NCBI GenBank assembly: GCA_020847375.1
Contig: JADLCB010000011.1
Location: 186,001-250,000 of the forward strand
Direction of reading: 5' to 3'
DNA: 64,000 nt
DNA from: Phycisphaerales bacterium
GTDB taxonomy: Bacteria > Planctomycetota > Phycisphaerae > Tepidisphaerales > Tepidisphaeraceae
The translations under genes and the position numbers were made by a program. The notes under the pieces were generated by a model. The model was not told the DNA's origin. It saw only the letters and a program-made list of their open reading frames with translations, and searched no databases. Numbering within the stretch: the stretch's first letter is position 1; each line of letters begins with the position of its first letter. Positions 7,778 to 15,660 of this stretch are shown in pieces.

Positions 7778-9022
7778 ATGCACCTGGTTATTTTTGAAGA
7801 TGATCTGTGGCCGCGGCTGGCTCCGTTGTCATTGACCCGGCCGATCTTCACGCTGACAGCGGGGATGTCCAGCCTGCTGGAGAAGCAACTTCGGCATATT
7901 GCCCCATCCCGTTTAACCCTGTGGGTTCGCGATGAGCTGGCGGAGTATTGTCGTCAGACTATCGCCAGCAAACTGGGTATCCCGACCACTGTGAATGAAC
8001 CATTGCCTGATGAACGGGTGATGCTGATTCATGGTGCCACGCTGCATTACGAACGTTATCAACTACCGCCGACCAACGGAGCAGTTGTTGATGAACAGGG
8101 GCGTCTGCGCACGATTCTTACACAATCAGCCGGTTTGACCCATCACGATGCGCTGCAACAAAGTCAGCGCTGGCAGGACCTGCTGAATTTGCCGCGCTTG
8201 CAGCCGCAGGCACGGATGGTGACAGCCCTGTGGGATTTGATTACCTGGAATCGACAGTCGCTGACCAAAGATGGTCAGGAACTGCACGGCCTGAGCAATG
8301 TTGAATCGGCCGGCCCGTATGATCTCCTCAACGCCAAGGAAATCTGGCAAAGCAGGGAAGTCAAAATCGAACCGGGTTGTGTTCTGGATGGGCGCGAAGG
8401 GCCGATTGTGCTGGGTGACGGCGCGACCATCGGCGCCAATACGGTCATCAAAGGCCCGGCCTATATCGGGCCATATGCGTATCTGCGGCCCGTTTCGTTG
8501 ATCCGTCCGGGGACGACGATCGGCGCGATGTGCAAGGTGGGAGGCGAAATTTCCAATTCCATCATGCTGGGCTGGTCCAACAAATCGCATGATGGTTATC
8601 TGGGCAACAGTTATGTCGGTAAGTGGGTAAATCTGGGCGCGTTGACGACCACCAGTAATGTAAAAAACACCTTCGGCCAGATCAGCGTGGATTTTGGTTC
8701 CCAACAGATCGATACCGGTACGGGCCACCTCGGATCGTTGATTGGCGATCACGTCAAAACCGCCATTCTGACCCGTCTCATGAGTGGCTCATATGTCGGT
8801 TTCAACTGCATGCTGGCCTGTTCGCAGATTGCTCCCAAGCATCTGCCCAGCCTGAGTTTTATCACTGATGATGGCAGGGCTGATTACGACCTGGAAAAAG
8901 CCATTGCCGTGGCGCGGCGTATGTATGATCTGGTCAACCATACCTTTGACGAGCTGGAGGAGAATATCTTCCGCTATGCCGCGCGGGCAGCACGGGAGAT
9001 CGAACAGCCACGTCAGGCGTGA
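7778..9022 (+). CDS. GlmU-like sugar nucleotidyltransferase / left-handed beta-helix protein
   Basis: A 414-residue two-domain protein. The N-terminal part (MHLVIFEDDLWPRLAPLSLTRP, near residues 1-200) resembles the putative sugar nucleotidyltransferase family related to GlmU but without the usual LAAGxGTRM loop. The C-terminal part carries hexapeptide repeats of a left-handed beta-helix (IVLGDGATIGANTVIKGPAYIGPYAYLRP, TIGAMCKVGGEI, GHLGSLIGDHVKTAI). The frame is open from 7637, but that stretch would overlap the divergent HNH gene, and MHLVIFEDD is the recognisable family start. Whether the N-terminal domain is catalytic is uncertain. Confidence 0.82.
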   Translation: MHLVIFEDDLWPRLAPLSLTRPIFTLTAGMSSLLEKQLRHIAPSRLTLWVRDELAEYCRQTIASKLGIPTTVNEPLPDERVMLIHGATLHYERYQLPPTNGAVVDEQGRLRTILTQSAGLTHHDALQQSQRWQDLLNLPRLQPQARMVTALWDLITWNRQSLTKDGQELHGLSNVESAGPYDLLNAKEIWQSREVKIEPGCVLDGREGPIVLGDGATIGANTVIKGPAYIGPYAYLRPVSLIRPGTTIGAMCKVGGEISNSIMLGWSNKSHDGYLGNSYVGKWVNLGALTTTSNVKNTFGQISVDFGSQQIDTGTGHLGSLIGDHVKTAILTRLMSGSYVGFNCMLACSQIAPKHLPSLSFITDDGRADYDLEKAIAVARRMYDLVNHTFDELEENIFRYAARAAREIEQPRQA

Positions 9023-9090
9023 CGCCAGGCCGATGATATTTTGTCAACCATGCTATTGAGCGATTCAAGCAGAGGCAGTAATTTATAAAA

Positions 9091-10038
9091 ATGCGTTGGG
9101 ATCGAGATAAAATAATTCAGCGAATCAAACTGCTTTACCGTCAAAATAAGCCAATGTCGTACAACGCGCTGTGTCAGCGCGAACAGGCGCTGATTTCCGC
9201 CTCAGCCTATCATTTCGGCAGCTATCGTCGCGCGGTTGAACAGGCGGGCCTTGTCTACGCCGATATTCTCCGCCGACCACGCTGGAACAAGAAGCAAATC
9301 ATTCAATTGATCAAGGCGGGCCGGCGCAAAGGAGTTGACCTGCACTGGTCGGCGATGACGCGCCGGCGCGATGAATTGGGCAAAGCGGCGTTTGCTTCGC
9401 TGCAGCCGCGCCTGTTCGGCCGTTGGGATCGGGCGCTGCAGGCGGCGGGGCTTGATCCTGAAGAGGTGGCCCGTTATCGACGTTGGGGACCATCGGAGAT
9501 TATTTTCGAATTACGTCAGCGAAGGCAGGATGGTCAGGCGCTGAACAGCGGGGCCTTGCAGGAGGAGGATCCGAGCCTGCACGCCGCAGCCGTGCGGCAT
9601 TACGGTAGTTACGATGCAGCCCTCGTGGCCGCCCGGCTGGATCCGGCTGGTATCCGCCAGCGCCGCGTCTGGAAAAAAACAGAGGTGATCAGCGCGATTA
9701 AACTCGCGCATCGCAACAAACAGCACCTCAGCGATTCGTCCATTCGTCAGCATCATCCAGCCCTGTATGGCGCAGCCGTCCGGCTGTACGGCAGTTTCAT
9801 CCGTGCGCGTCAGGAATCAGGTGTCCCTTTCATGCGGGCGGACAGTAAAAAACGAAAACAGGTATTACCAGCCCGGTCAGCCAGTCAGCCCAGGGGAAAA
9901 TCCGTGTCAACCAACGCTGGAAAATCATCTGTATCGACAGGCAAAACGGCCAATCGGCGCGTCCGTGCCAAGTCGGCTGAGCAAAATCACGCCAGCAAGA
10001 CCGGGGCGAAAAAACGCCGGGCAACAAGACAAAAATAA
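9091..10038 (+). CDS. Four-repeat putative DNA-binding protein with basic histone-like tail
   Basis: A 315-residue protein made of four tandem modules of about 52-57 residues, each opening with a Trp (W3, W65, W132, W194), then a basic helix (xIIxxIK), a second helix, and a closing (F/Y)GS(Y/F)xxA motif (FGSY 42-45, FGRW 109-112, YGSY 171-174, YGSF 233-236) followed by AGL. This pattern matches the homing-endonuclease-associated repeat I know from HNH and archaeal proteins, thought to contact DNA. After residue ~250 the chain becomes Lys/Arg/Ser/Ala-rich with no hydrophobic core, like histone H1 tails. No nuclease motif is present. It lies 68 bases after the nucleotidyltransferase-like gene. 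A DNA-binding or nucleoid role is inferred. Confidence 0.75.
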   Translation: MRWDRDKIIQRIKLLYRQNKPMSYNALCQREQALISASAYHFGSYRRAVEQAGLVYADILRRPRWNKKQIIQLIKAGRRKGVDLHWSAMTRRRDELGKAAFASLQPRLFGRWDRALQAAGLDPEEVARYRRWGPSEIIFELRQRRQDGQALNSGALQEEDPSLHAAAVRHYGSYDAALVAARLDPAGIRQRRVWKKTEVISAIKLAHRNKQHLSDSSIRQHHPALYGAAVRLYGSFIRARQESGVPFMRADSKKRKQVLPARSASQPRGKSVSTNAGKSSVSTGKTANRRVRAKSAEQNHASKTGAKKRRATRQK

Positions 10039-10112
10039 CGACTGGCCTATGATTACTCCGCGCAGTTGCTGTTGCCGGCGGCAGCCCGCGCACGTCAGAC
10101 AAAATCATTCCG

Positions 10113-11363
10113 ATGAACGCGATTATTTTATCCATTGGCGATGAGTTGGTGCTGGGGCAGACGGTTGATACCAATAGCGCCTACCTGTCGGCGCAATTAG
10201 CGGGGCTGGGCCTGGCGGTTTCAGCCCATGTTACGGTGGCTGACGATCAACCCGCAATCGAGCAGGCGATTGGCCAGGCGATTGGCCAGTGTACGGTGCT
10301 GCTCATCAGTGGCGGTCTGGGCCCGACTGCCGATGATCTGACGCGGCAGGTGCTGGCGGCGGTGATGGGCGTTGAACTGGAAATGAATCATGCGTGGCTG
10401 CATCGGTTACGCGCGTTTTTTGCTGAGCGCGGTCATCGCATGCCCGAAGCGAACACGATTCAGGCAATGATCCCGCGCGGCGCTTCAATGATTGACAATG
10501 TGGCCGGAACGGCTGCTGGCATCGACGCAACGATCGGGGCGTGTCACATCATGGTCATGCCCGGTGTTCCCCGCGAAATGGAGGTCATGTTTCAGCGCGA
10601 CATTGCCCCCAGGCTGGCGCAACTCAGCCACGGCGCTGTGATCCTGTCCCGTACCTTGCATACGTTTGGTGTTGGCGAAAGCCGGGTGGCTGAGATGCTC
10701 GGCGATTTGATGCGGCGTGATCGCAACCCATCGGTGGGTACGACGGTTAGCCAGGGGATTGTCTCGCTGCGCATCAATTCCCGTTTCCAACAGCGCATCC
10801 AAGCGCAGCAGGCGCTGGATGAAACCGAACAGCAATGTCGTGCTCAATTGGGTGATTTGATCTACGGTGCCGATGGTCAGCCACTGGCGGAAGTGCTGGG
10901 GATGATGCTGATTCAGCGGCGGGCGACGGTTGCAGTGGCCGAGTCATGCACCGGCGGGATGCTGGCCGATTATCTGACCGAATATTCCGGCGCCAGTGCC
11001 TATTTCAAGTATGGCTGGGTGACCTACGCCAATGAGGCCAAGATCAGCCAGCTTGGCGTCAGTCCCCAGGTTCTGGAAGATCATGGCGCGGTGTCCGAGC
11101 CGGTGGTGGCACAGATGGCGCGGGGCGCACGCGAGCGATCAGGTGCCGATTACGCACTGTCGATTTCCGGTATCGCCGGTCCAACTGGTGCAACGGCGGA
11201 TAAACCTGTTGGCACGGTATGTATTGGTCTGGCTCATGATCAGGCGGTGCAGACGCATACATTTCATTTCAGCGGCGAACGCCATACCGTGCGCGATCGT
11301 AGCGCCAAAATGGCAATGACGCTGTTGCGATTTCACCTGCTGGGCAAATCGTTGCCGTCGTAA
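10113..11363 (+). CDS. cinA: CinA family nicotinamide-nucleotide amidase
   Basis: A 416-residue CinA with both classic domains. The N-terminal MoCF/COG1058 domain (IILSIGDELVLGQTVDTNSAYLSAQL, SGGLGPTADDLT) resembles ADP-ribose pyrophosphatase domains of CinA. The C-terminal amidohydrolase (ESCTGGMLADYLTEYSGASAYFKYGWVTYANEAK, SGIAGPTGATADKPVGTV) deamidates NMN to nicotinate mononucleotide for pyridine-nucleotide recycling. The full length matches two-domain homologues. It is convergent with coaX, with 63 bases between stop codons. Confidence 0.94.
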   Translation: MNAIILSIGDELVLGQTVDTNSAYLSAQLAGLGLAVSAHVTVADDQPAIEQAIGQAIGQCTVLLISGGLGPTADDLTRQVLAAVMGVELEMNHAWLHRLRAFFAERGHRMPEANTIQAMIPRGASMIDNVAGTAAGIDATIGACHIMVMPGVPREMEVMFQRDIAPRLAQLSHGAVILSRTLHTFGVGESRVAEMLGDLMRRDRNPSVGTTVSQGIVSLRINSRFQQRIQAQQALDETEQQCRAQLGDLIYGADGQPLAEVLGMMLIQRRATVAVAESCTGGMLADYLTEYSGASAYFKYGWVTYANEAKISQLGVSPQVLEDHGAVSEPVVAQMARGARERSGADYALSISGIAGPTGATADKPVGTVCIGLAHDQAVQTHTFHFSGERHTVRDRSAKMAMTLLRFHLLGKSLPS

Positions 11364-11426
11364 TCTTCGTGGTTGATCGATCGTCAGTGTATCGCACCAT
11401 TGCGCTGGTGTGCGCCGCAACGGGTG

Positions 11427-12200
11427 TTATGTTTCATGGTCGATGTGATGATTCGCGTACGCTAGGGCGATGCCGTAAAGCGTCAAATCGGGGCTGATGG
11501 CATGAATAAGCTCCCAGTTTTCGAATAAAAGTTGCGCGTCGCCGCCGGTGGCGATGATCTCCGGCCAAGTGCCCAGCTCGGTGGCGTAATTTTCCACCAG
11601 TTCCTTGACCAGCCCGCGCAGACCGTAATAAACGCCGTGGAGAATCGCCTGTTCTGTGCTGCGACCGATGTTGGTCTGAGGAATCGCCGGACTGACGCTG
11701 GGCAGGGCGGCGGTTTTGTCATGCAGGGCACCAAGCTGCAACTTGAGACCCGGTGCGATTGCGCCGCCGAGAAAATCCCCGTTGTCGTTGCAGACATCAA
11801 TGGTTATTGCGGTTCCAGCATCGACCACGACGCACGCCTTGCCCATCTGCTCATGGGCAGCAGCGATGTTGAGAATACGATCCTGCCCCGTTTTTTCCGG
11901 TTGGTCGGTGCAGACCTTGATCGGCAGATCAATGTCATGGCCAATCCACTGGACGGCAAGCCCGGTTATTTCGCGCACCATCGTATCGATCGAGGCGTTC
12001 AGCGCCGGATTGACCGAGGCACCGGCAATGGCGGGCTGGGAAGTTTTAGCGATCATCTCCCAGGCATGACGAATTGCCCCCGGCCAGTTGGACTGGTGGG
12101 CATGGTCGAGGTGATCGGCATGTTTCAACTCGCCCGCCTGAAACACCCCCAAAGCCAGACGCGAATTGCCGACATTCAAAACGAGCAGATTTATATCCAT
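11427..12200 (-). CDS. coaX: Type III pantothenate kinase
   Basis: A 257-residue CoaX, an ASKHA-fold kinase that phosphorylates pantothenate as the first step of coenzyme A synthesis. Visible elements are the N-terminal phosphate loop region LLVLNVGNSRLALGVF, the catalytic Asp segment ACVVVDAGTAITIDVCNDNGDFLGGAIAPG, and GRSTEQAILHGVYYGLRGLV near residue 190, followed by IIATGGDAQLL. Type III enzymes need a monovalent cation and are not inhibited by CoA. It is divergent from the MoxR gene. Confidence 0.95.
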   Translation of the reverse strand: MDINLLVLNVGNSRLALGVFQAGELKHADHLDHAHQSNWPGAIRHAWEMIAKTSQPAIAGASVNPALNASIDTMVREITGLAVQWIGHDIDLPIKVCTDQPEKTGQDRILNIAAAHEQMGKACVVVDAGTAITIDVCNDNGDFLGGAIAPGLKLQLGALHDKTAALPSVSPAIPQTNIGRSTEQAILHGVYYGLRGLVKELVENYATELGTWPEIIATGGDAQLLFENWELIHAISPDLTLYGIALAYANHHIDHET

Positions 12201-12378
12201 AGTCCCTCATAGTAGTCGAAAATCAGCGGCGGCAAAGAGATCATCAGGCCGCCGATTTTTCATTTCCGCCAGGCGATCAACAAGGGTGATCCTGCGGTTT
12301 GGGCAGAAATTAAACCCGTTCATGTTGGCTGACTGGCAGGAATGCAATAAACTTTTGCTGGTGTTGATCAGGTAACTG

Positions 12379-13461
12379 ATGCAACCGCCCGTTGATTTTG
12401 TCAAAACAGGAGATTGTCTTTTGGCACAACCCACCTCCGGCGAATCGGCAGCCGCAACCGCCCGCCCCGGCGAGCGCGAAACCCAGTTCATCGAAAAATT
12501 CAGCCAGGTGAAGCAGCAATTACTCCACGAGTTGCATAAGGTTATCATCGGGCAGGATCAGGTCGTTGAGCTGCTGTTGGCGTCATTATTTGCCCGCGGG
12601 CATTGCCTGGTCGTTGGAGTACCCGGGCTAGCCAAGACACTGATGATCGCCACGCTGGCGCGGGTGCTGAAGTTGAAGTTCAATCGCATCCAGTTCACCC
12701 CCGATCTCATGCCCGCCGACATTACCGGTACGGACGTGCTGGAGGAAGATCAGGCGACGGGGCAACGATCATTCCGGTTTGTTAAAGGGCCGGTGTTCAG
12801 CAACATCGTGCTGGCTGATGAAATCAATCGCACACCTCCAAAAACCCAGGCCGCCTTGTTGCAGGCGATGCAGGAATATCAGGTGACCGCTGGCGGTAAT
12901 ACCTTTGCCTTGGACGCGCCCTTTTTTGTTCTGGCGACCCAGAATCCCGTTGAACAGGAAGGGACCTATCCGCTGCCCGAAGCCCAGCTTGACCGGTTCA
13001 TGTTTATGGTCAACATCGGCTATCCCAGTCGCAAGGAAGAAAGCGCCATCGTGCGCAAAACCACGATGGATCAGGATATTGAACCACAGCCGGTTCTGGG
13101 CGCAACAGATATTATCCATGTCCAAAAAATTCTGCGCAAGTTGCCGGTCAGTGACCACGTGGTGGACTATGCCGTCAATCTGGCGCGCGCCACCCGCCCC
13201 AAGGAGGCTGGCACACCATCATTTATCAACGACTGGTTGACCTGGGGTGCCGGTCCGCGGGCTGCTCAATACCTTGTACTCGGTGCCAAAGCCAAGGCGG
13301 TTCTCAGCGGCCGGTTGAATGTCAGTTGCGACGATATTCGTTCCGTCGCCAAACCGGTGTTGCGCCATCGATTGTTTACCAATTTCAACGCCGATGCCGA
13401 GGGTATTGGCCCGGATCAGATTATCGACAAATTGCTGGAAACAGTACCGGAAAGCGGCTGA
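12379..13461 (+). CDS. MoxR family AAA+ ATPase
   Basis: A 360-residue MoxR-type AAA ATPase, a chaperone class that works with von Willebrand-factor A proteins in metal insertion and complex maturation. Walker A is GVPGLAKT near residue 78, Walker B and sensor elements follow in VLADEINRTPPKTQAALLQAMQE and LATQNPVEQEGTYPLPEAQLDRF, and the C-terminal lid domain fills residues 230-360. An in-frame TTG at 12421 has a good AGGAGA seven bases upstream and may be the real start, giving 346 residues. The usual DUF58, VWA and transglutaminase partners do not follow; the next gene is DUF2203 after a 383-base gap. Confidence 0.93.
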   Translation: MQPPVDFVKTGDCLLAQPTSGESAAATARPGERETQFIEKFSQVKQQLLHELHKVIIGQDQVVELLLASLFARGHCLVVGVPGLAKTLMIATLARVLKLKFNRIQFTPDLMPADITGTDVLEEDQATGQRSFRFVKGPVFSNIVLADEINRTPPKTQAALLQAMQEYQVTAGGNTFALDAPFFVLATQNPVEQEGTYPLPEAQLDRFMFMVNIGYPSRKEESAIVRKTTMDQDIEPQPVLGATDIIHVQKILRKLPVSDHVVDYAVNLARATRPKEAGTPSFINDWLTWGAGPRAAQYLVLGAKAKAVLSGRLNVSCDDIRSVAKPVLRHRLFTNFNADAEGIGPDQIIDKLLETVPESG

Positions 13462-13844
13462 TTCAGATCCATCAACCAGCCTATTGCCGCGATATCGCCA
13501 GCCGATACTTCCAACCGATTTGGGCAAATGTCACAGACATCACCGAGGCAGGAAAATTAGTTTATTTTGTGCTGATTAACAGGCCGATAGCAAGATTATG
13601 GATCAGCCGTCTGGTGGTGCGTTTGACTGAACCTGAGTTGGTGTCATAATTCATCATACGACTGAATATCTCCAGCGGCGTGTTTGGAAAGAATCTGGCG
13701 TGATACATCGTCTGTGTAGCAATCTGTTTTCGACCATCAGCCAGAAGTGAATCCTCACGGATCAGTTGGTGCCAGTGAACTTTTTGTCGCACTGGTCGTA
13801 CTATGAAAAGCCCTACGAGGCTTTTGCACGAAAGGCGGTTGTTT
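13462..13844. other. Intergenic region after the MoxR gene
   Basis: No convincing gene was seen in these 383 bases. There is an open frame on the minus strand (13562-13972), but it runs under the N-terminal coding part of DUF2203 and resembles nothing I know. Near the right end a short hairpin lies in the leader of DUF2203 (listed separately). A lost DUF58-type gene is possible, but no remnant was recognised. Confidence 0.5.
13806..13825 (+). terminator. Short hairpin with T-run, leader of DUF2203
   Basis: AAAAGCC and GGCTTTT form a perfect 7-bp stem around CTACGA, ending in four T. It sits 20 bases before ATG 13845, so it could end upstream transcription or attenuate DUF2203. Its presence makes the alternative upstream start at 13803 less likely. 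Confidence 0.45.
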
Positions 13845-14282
13845 ATGCCTGGTCCGCAGTCTACTACTCCCAAGCCGGTTGCCCCTTCGCGCCCGCGACG
13901 CCGTTTTCGTCTGTCACAGGCGACCCAGACGCTTCCCCTGGTCAGCCGAATCGTGGCGGACATTGTGCGCACACACAGCCTGATGCGCGATCTGGAAGAA
14001 AAACTGACGGAAGACTTGGCACCGGTTCAGCAGCAGCTCGTGCAGGAACAAATTGAACAGGCACTGAGCCGCCTGCATGGTTACGTTGATGAACTCAACG
14101 GAATCGGGTGCGAATTGAAAGACCCGACTGTCGGTCTGATCGATTTCATCGGTTTACATCAGGGGCGTGAAGTCTGCCTGTGCTGGAAACCTGGCGAAAC
14201 AGCCATCGGTTACTGGCACGAACTTGACGCTGGTTTTAATGGTCGCCAGCCCGTATCCGTGCTGGAAGAAGAAGCCGAGTAG
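13845..14282 (+). CDS. DUF2203 family protein
   Basis: A 145-residue protein of the DUF2203 family. After a short basic leader it has SQATQTLPLVSRIVADIVRTHS, a coiled-coil-prone helix to about residue 90, then the diagnostic C-terminal block GCELKDPTVGLIDFIGLHQGREVCLCWKPGE followed by IGYWHELDAGFNGRQPV. Function is unknown in the literature I recall; some members are misannotated as DivIVA-like because of the helical region. The start at 13845 has AAAGGCGG upstream; an in-frame ATG at 13803 would add 14 residues but overlaps a hairpin. Confidence 0.85.
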   Translation: MPGPQSTTPKPVAPSRPRRRFRLSQATQTLPLVSRIVADIVRTHSLMRDLEEKLTEDLAPVQQQLVQEQIEQALSRLHGYVDELNGIGCELKDPTVGLIDFIGLHQGREVCLCWKPGETAIGYWHELDAGFNGRQPVSVLEEEAE

Positions 14283-14459
14283 TCTCCGCCTGCATCATTC
14301 ATTTTCTGCATTGATCGACCGCTGCAAGACGGCCAAAAAGGCGATGGCAACGCTGAATTGGCGCGTTGTGCGTTGCGCGGTTGGGTGCTGCGCTGTTGTA
14401 TGAACAGATGGGGGACCCACTGGCAAGTAACGCAAACCACTCGTCGCAATCGGATTCGT

Positions 14460-15467
14460 TCAATCGCCTGGAATCAACTGTGACCAAAAGCTGCGATAGA
14501 CAGCGTTGGAACGGTGTCGTGGCTGATCTTCACCGCCGATGACATAGAGTGTCGCCCCGTCACGCACCAGTGCCGCGCCCGCTGCGGCGTAAGGCAATGG
14601 TGCAACCGCAATGTATCGATCTTGATCAATCGAATAGAGATACAACTCGTTGGACATGCCTTCGGAAGGCTCTTGCGCGGTTTGTCCATAACCGCCACCA
14701 ATCAGAATCCAGTGGTTGTCCAATGTGCAGGCGGACAGGCCACGGCGGGCAGCCGGAAATTGGCGGATTGCCTGCCAGCGTTTTTGGCTGATGTCGTAAA
14801 CAAATGCCTGATTCAGATTAACAACCGCGCGAGTTTGTTCATCTTCTCGAGCGCCACCAAAAACATAAATCCGTCCCGCCGCAGCCGCGACCGCCGGAAG
14901 GATCAGTGGGCCACCAGGATAATCGCTGAGTTGCTCGGTGTGCCCGGTCCCACCGCCGATGCGATAAAAAGTTGGCGATTGCCCCGTAAGTTCCACGCTG
15001 CTGCTGCCACCGATCAGGTAGAGATCAGCCCCAAGCTGGGTTGATCCCGCGTAGATACTGGCTGCCGGCAGCCGTCCCAGTGTTTCGACATGATCAGGTG
15101 GGCTGAGAGAAAAAACCGGGCCAACCACACCCTGTCCGTTCATTCCCCCCATGATGTACAACGTATTATCAATTACGCCAAAACCACCGTAGGCCAGTGG
15201 TTGGCTGAGTGTTCCCAGACGCCGCCACTGGTTGGTTTCAGGGTTGTATTCCCAGATGCCGTCAAGCCATTGCTTCACATCCGCCTGCCAGTCCGTGCCC
15301 CCAGCCACGATCAGCCGCCCGTCAATGATTCCAGCGGCAAATCCCCCGTTGCCTTCAGGCAGCGGCGCCATTTTTTGCCATTGCGGCTGGTCAGCATAGA
15401 CCCGTGAGATGCCCATTGTCAGCAGAAGTGTAACCGCTACGACGCATGGTCTGAAGAAGATGCGCAT
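14460..15467 (-). CDS. Secreted Kelch-repeat protein
   Basis: A 335-residue exported beta-propeller. A signal peptide is visible (VVAVTLLLTMGISRVYA, cleavage after residue ~25), followed by about six Kelch blades, each with a Gly-Gly pair and spaced Tyr/Trp (LIVAGGTDWQ, LYIMGGMNG, LYLIGGSSS, IYVFGGARE, WILIGGGYG, LYVIGGEDQ). The repeats give a compact propeller that binds proteins or sugars; N-acetylneuraminate epimerase-type proteins share the fold, but no catalytic residue set could be assigned. It is convergent with DUF2203 and divergent from the large 738-residue protein. Confidence 0.85.
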   Translation of the reverse strand: MRIFFRPCVVAVTLLLTMGISRVYADQPQWQKMAPLPEGNGGFAAGIIDGRLIVAGGTDWQADVKQWLDGIWEYNPETNQWRRLGTLSQPLAYGGFGVIDNTLYIMGGMNGQGVVGPVFSLSPPDHVETLGRLPAASIYAGSTQLGADLYLIGGSSSVELTGQSPTFYRIGGGTGHTEQLSDYPGGPLILPAVAAAAGRIYVFGGAREDEQTRAVVNLNQAFVYDISQKRWQAIRQFPAARRGLSACTLDNHWILIGGGYGQTAQEPSEGMSNELYLYSIDQDRYIAVAPLPYAAAGAALVRDGATLYVIGGEDQPRHRSNAVYRSFWSQLIPGD

Positions 15468-15660
15468 AAGGACAAAATAATGGCAATTCGTTTCTCGTCA
15501 ATTAAGCGCATGACGTGGCAACATCTCTTTGGCTCGTCGCGCATCGGCACATGGATGGCATATGCTGCGCCGTCAGCGGGTTGAAAGAAATGAATTGAAT
15601 GCTAGAACATCCCGGCGCTGGATGCAGCCATCGAACCAATTTGTATAAAGGGATTAGCTG

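Noticed and set aside
11391-11413. Short hairpin between the convergent cinA and coaX genes
   Set aside because: Only a 5-6 bp stem with a mismatch and no T-run; too weak to call a terminator.
11532-12212. 226-residue open frame on the plus strand opposite coaX
   Set aside because: coaX has clear kinase motifs on the other strand; the opposing frame has no domain.
13562-13972. Minus-strand frame of 136 residues in the gap after the MoxR gene
   Set aside because: It runs under DUF2203 coding sequence, has a low-quality composition and no recognisable domain; could be reconsidered if expressed.
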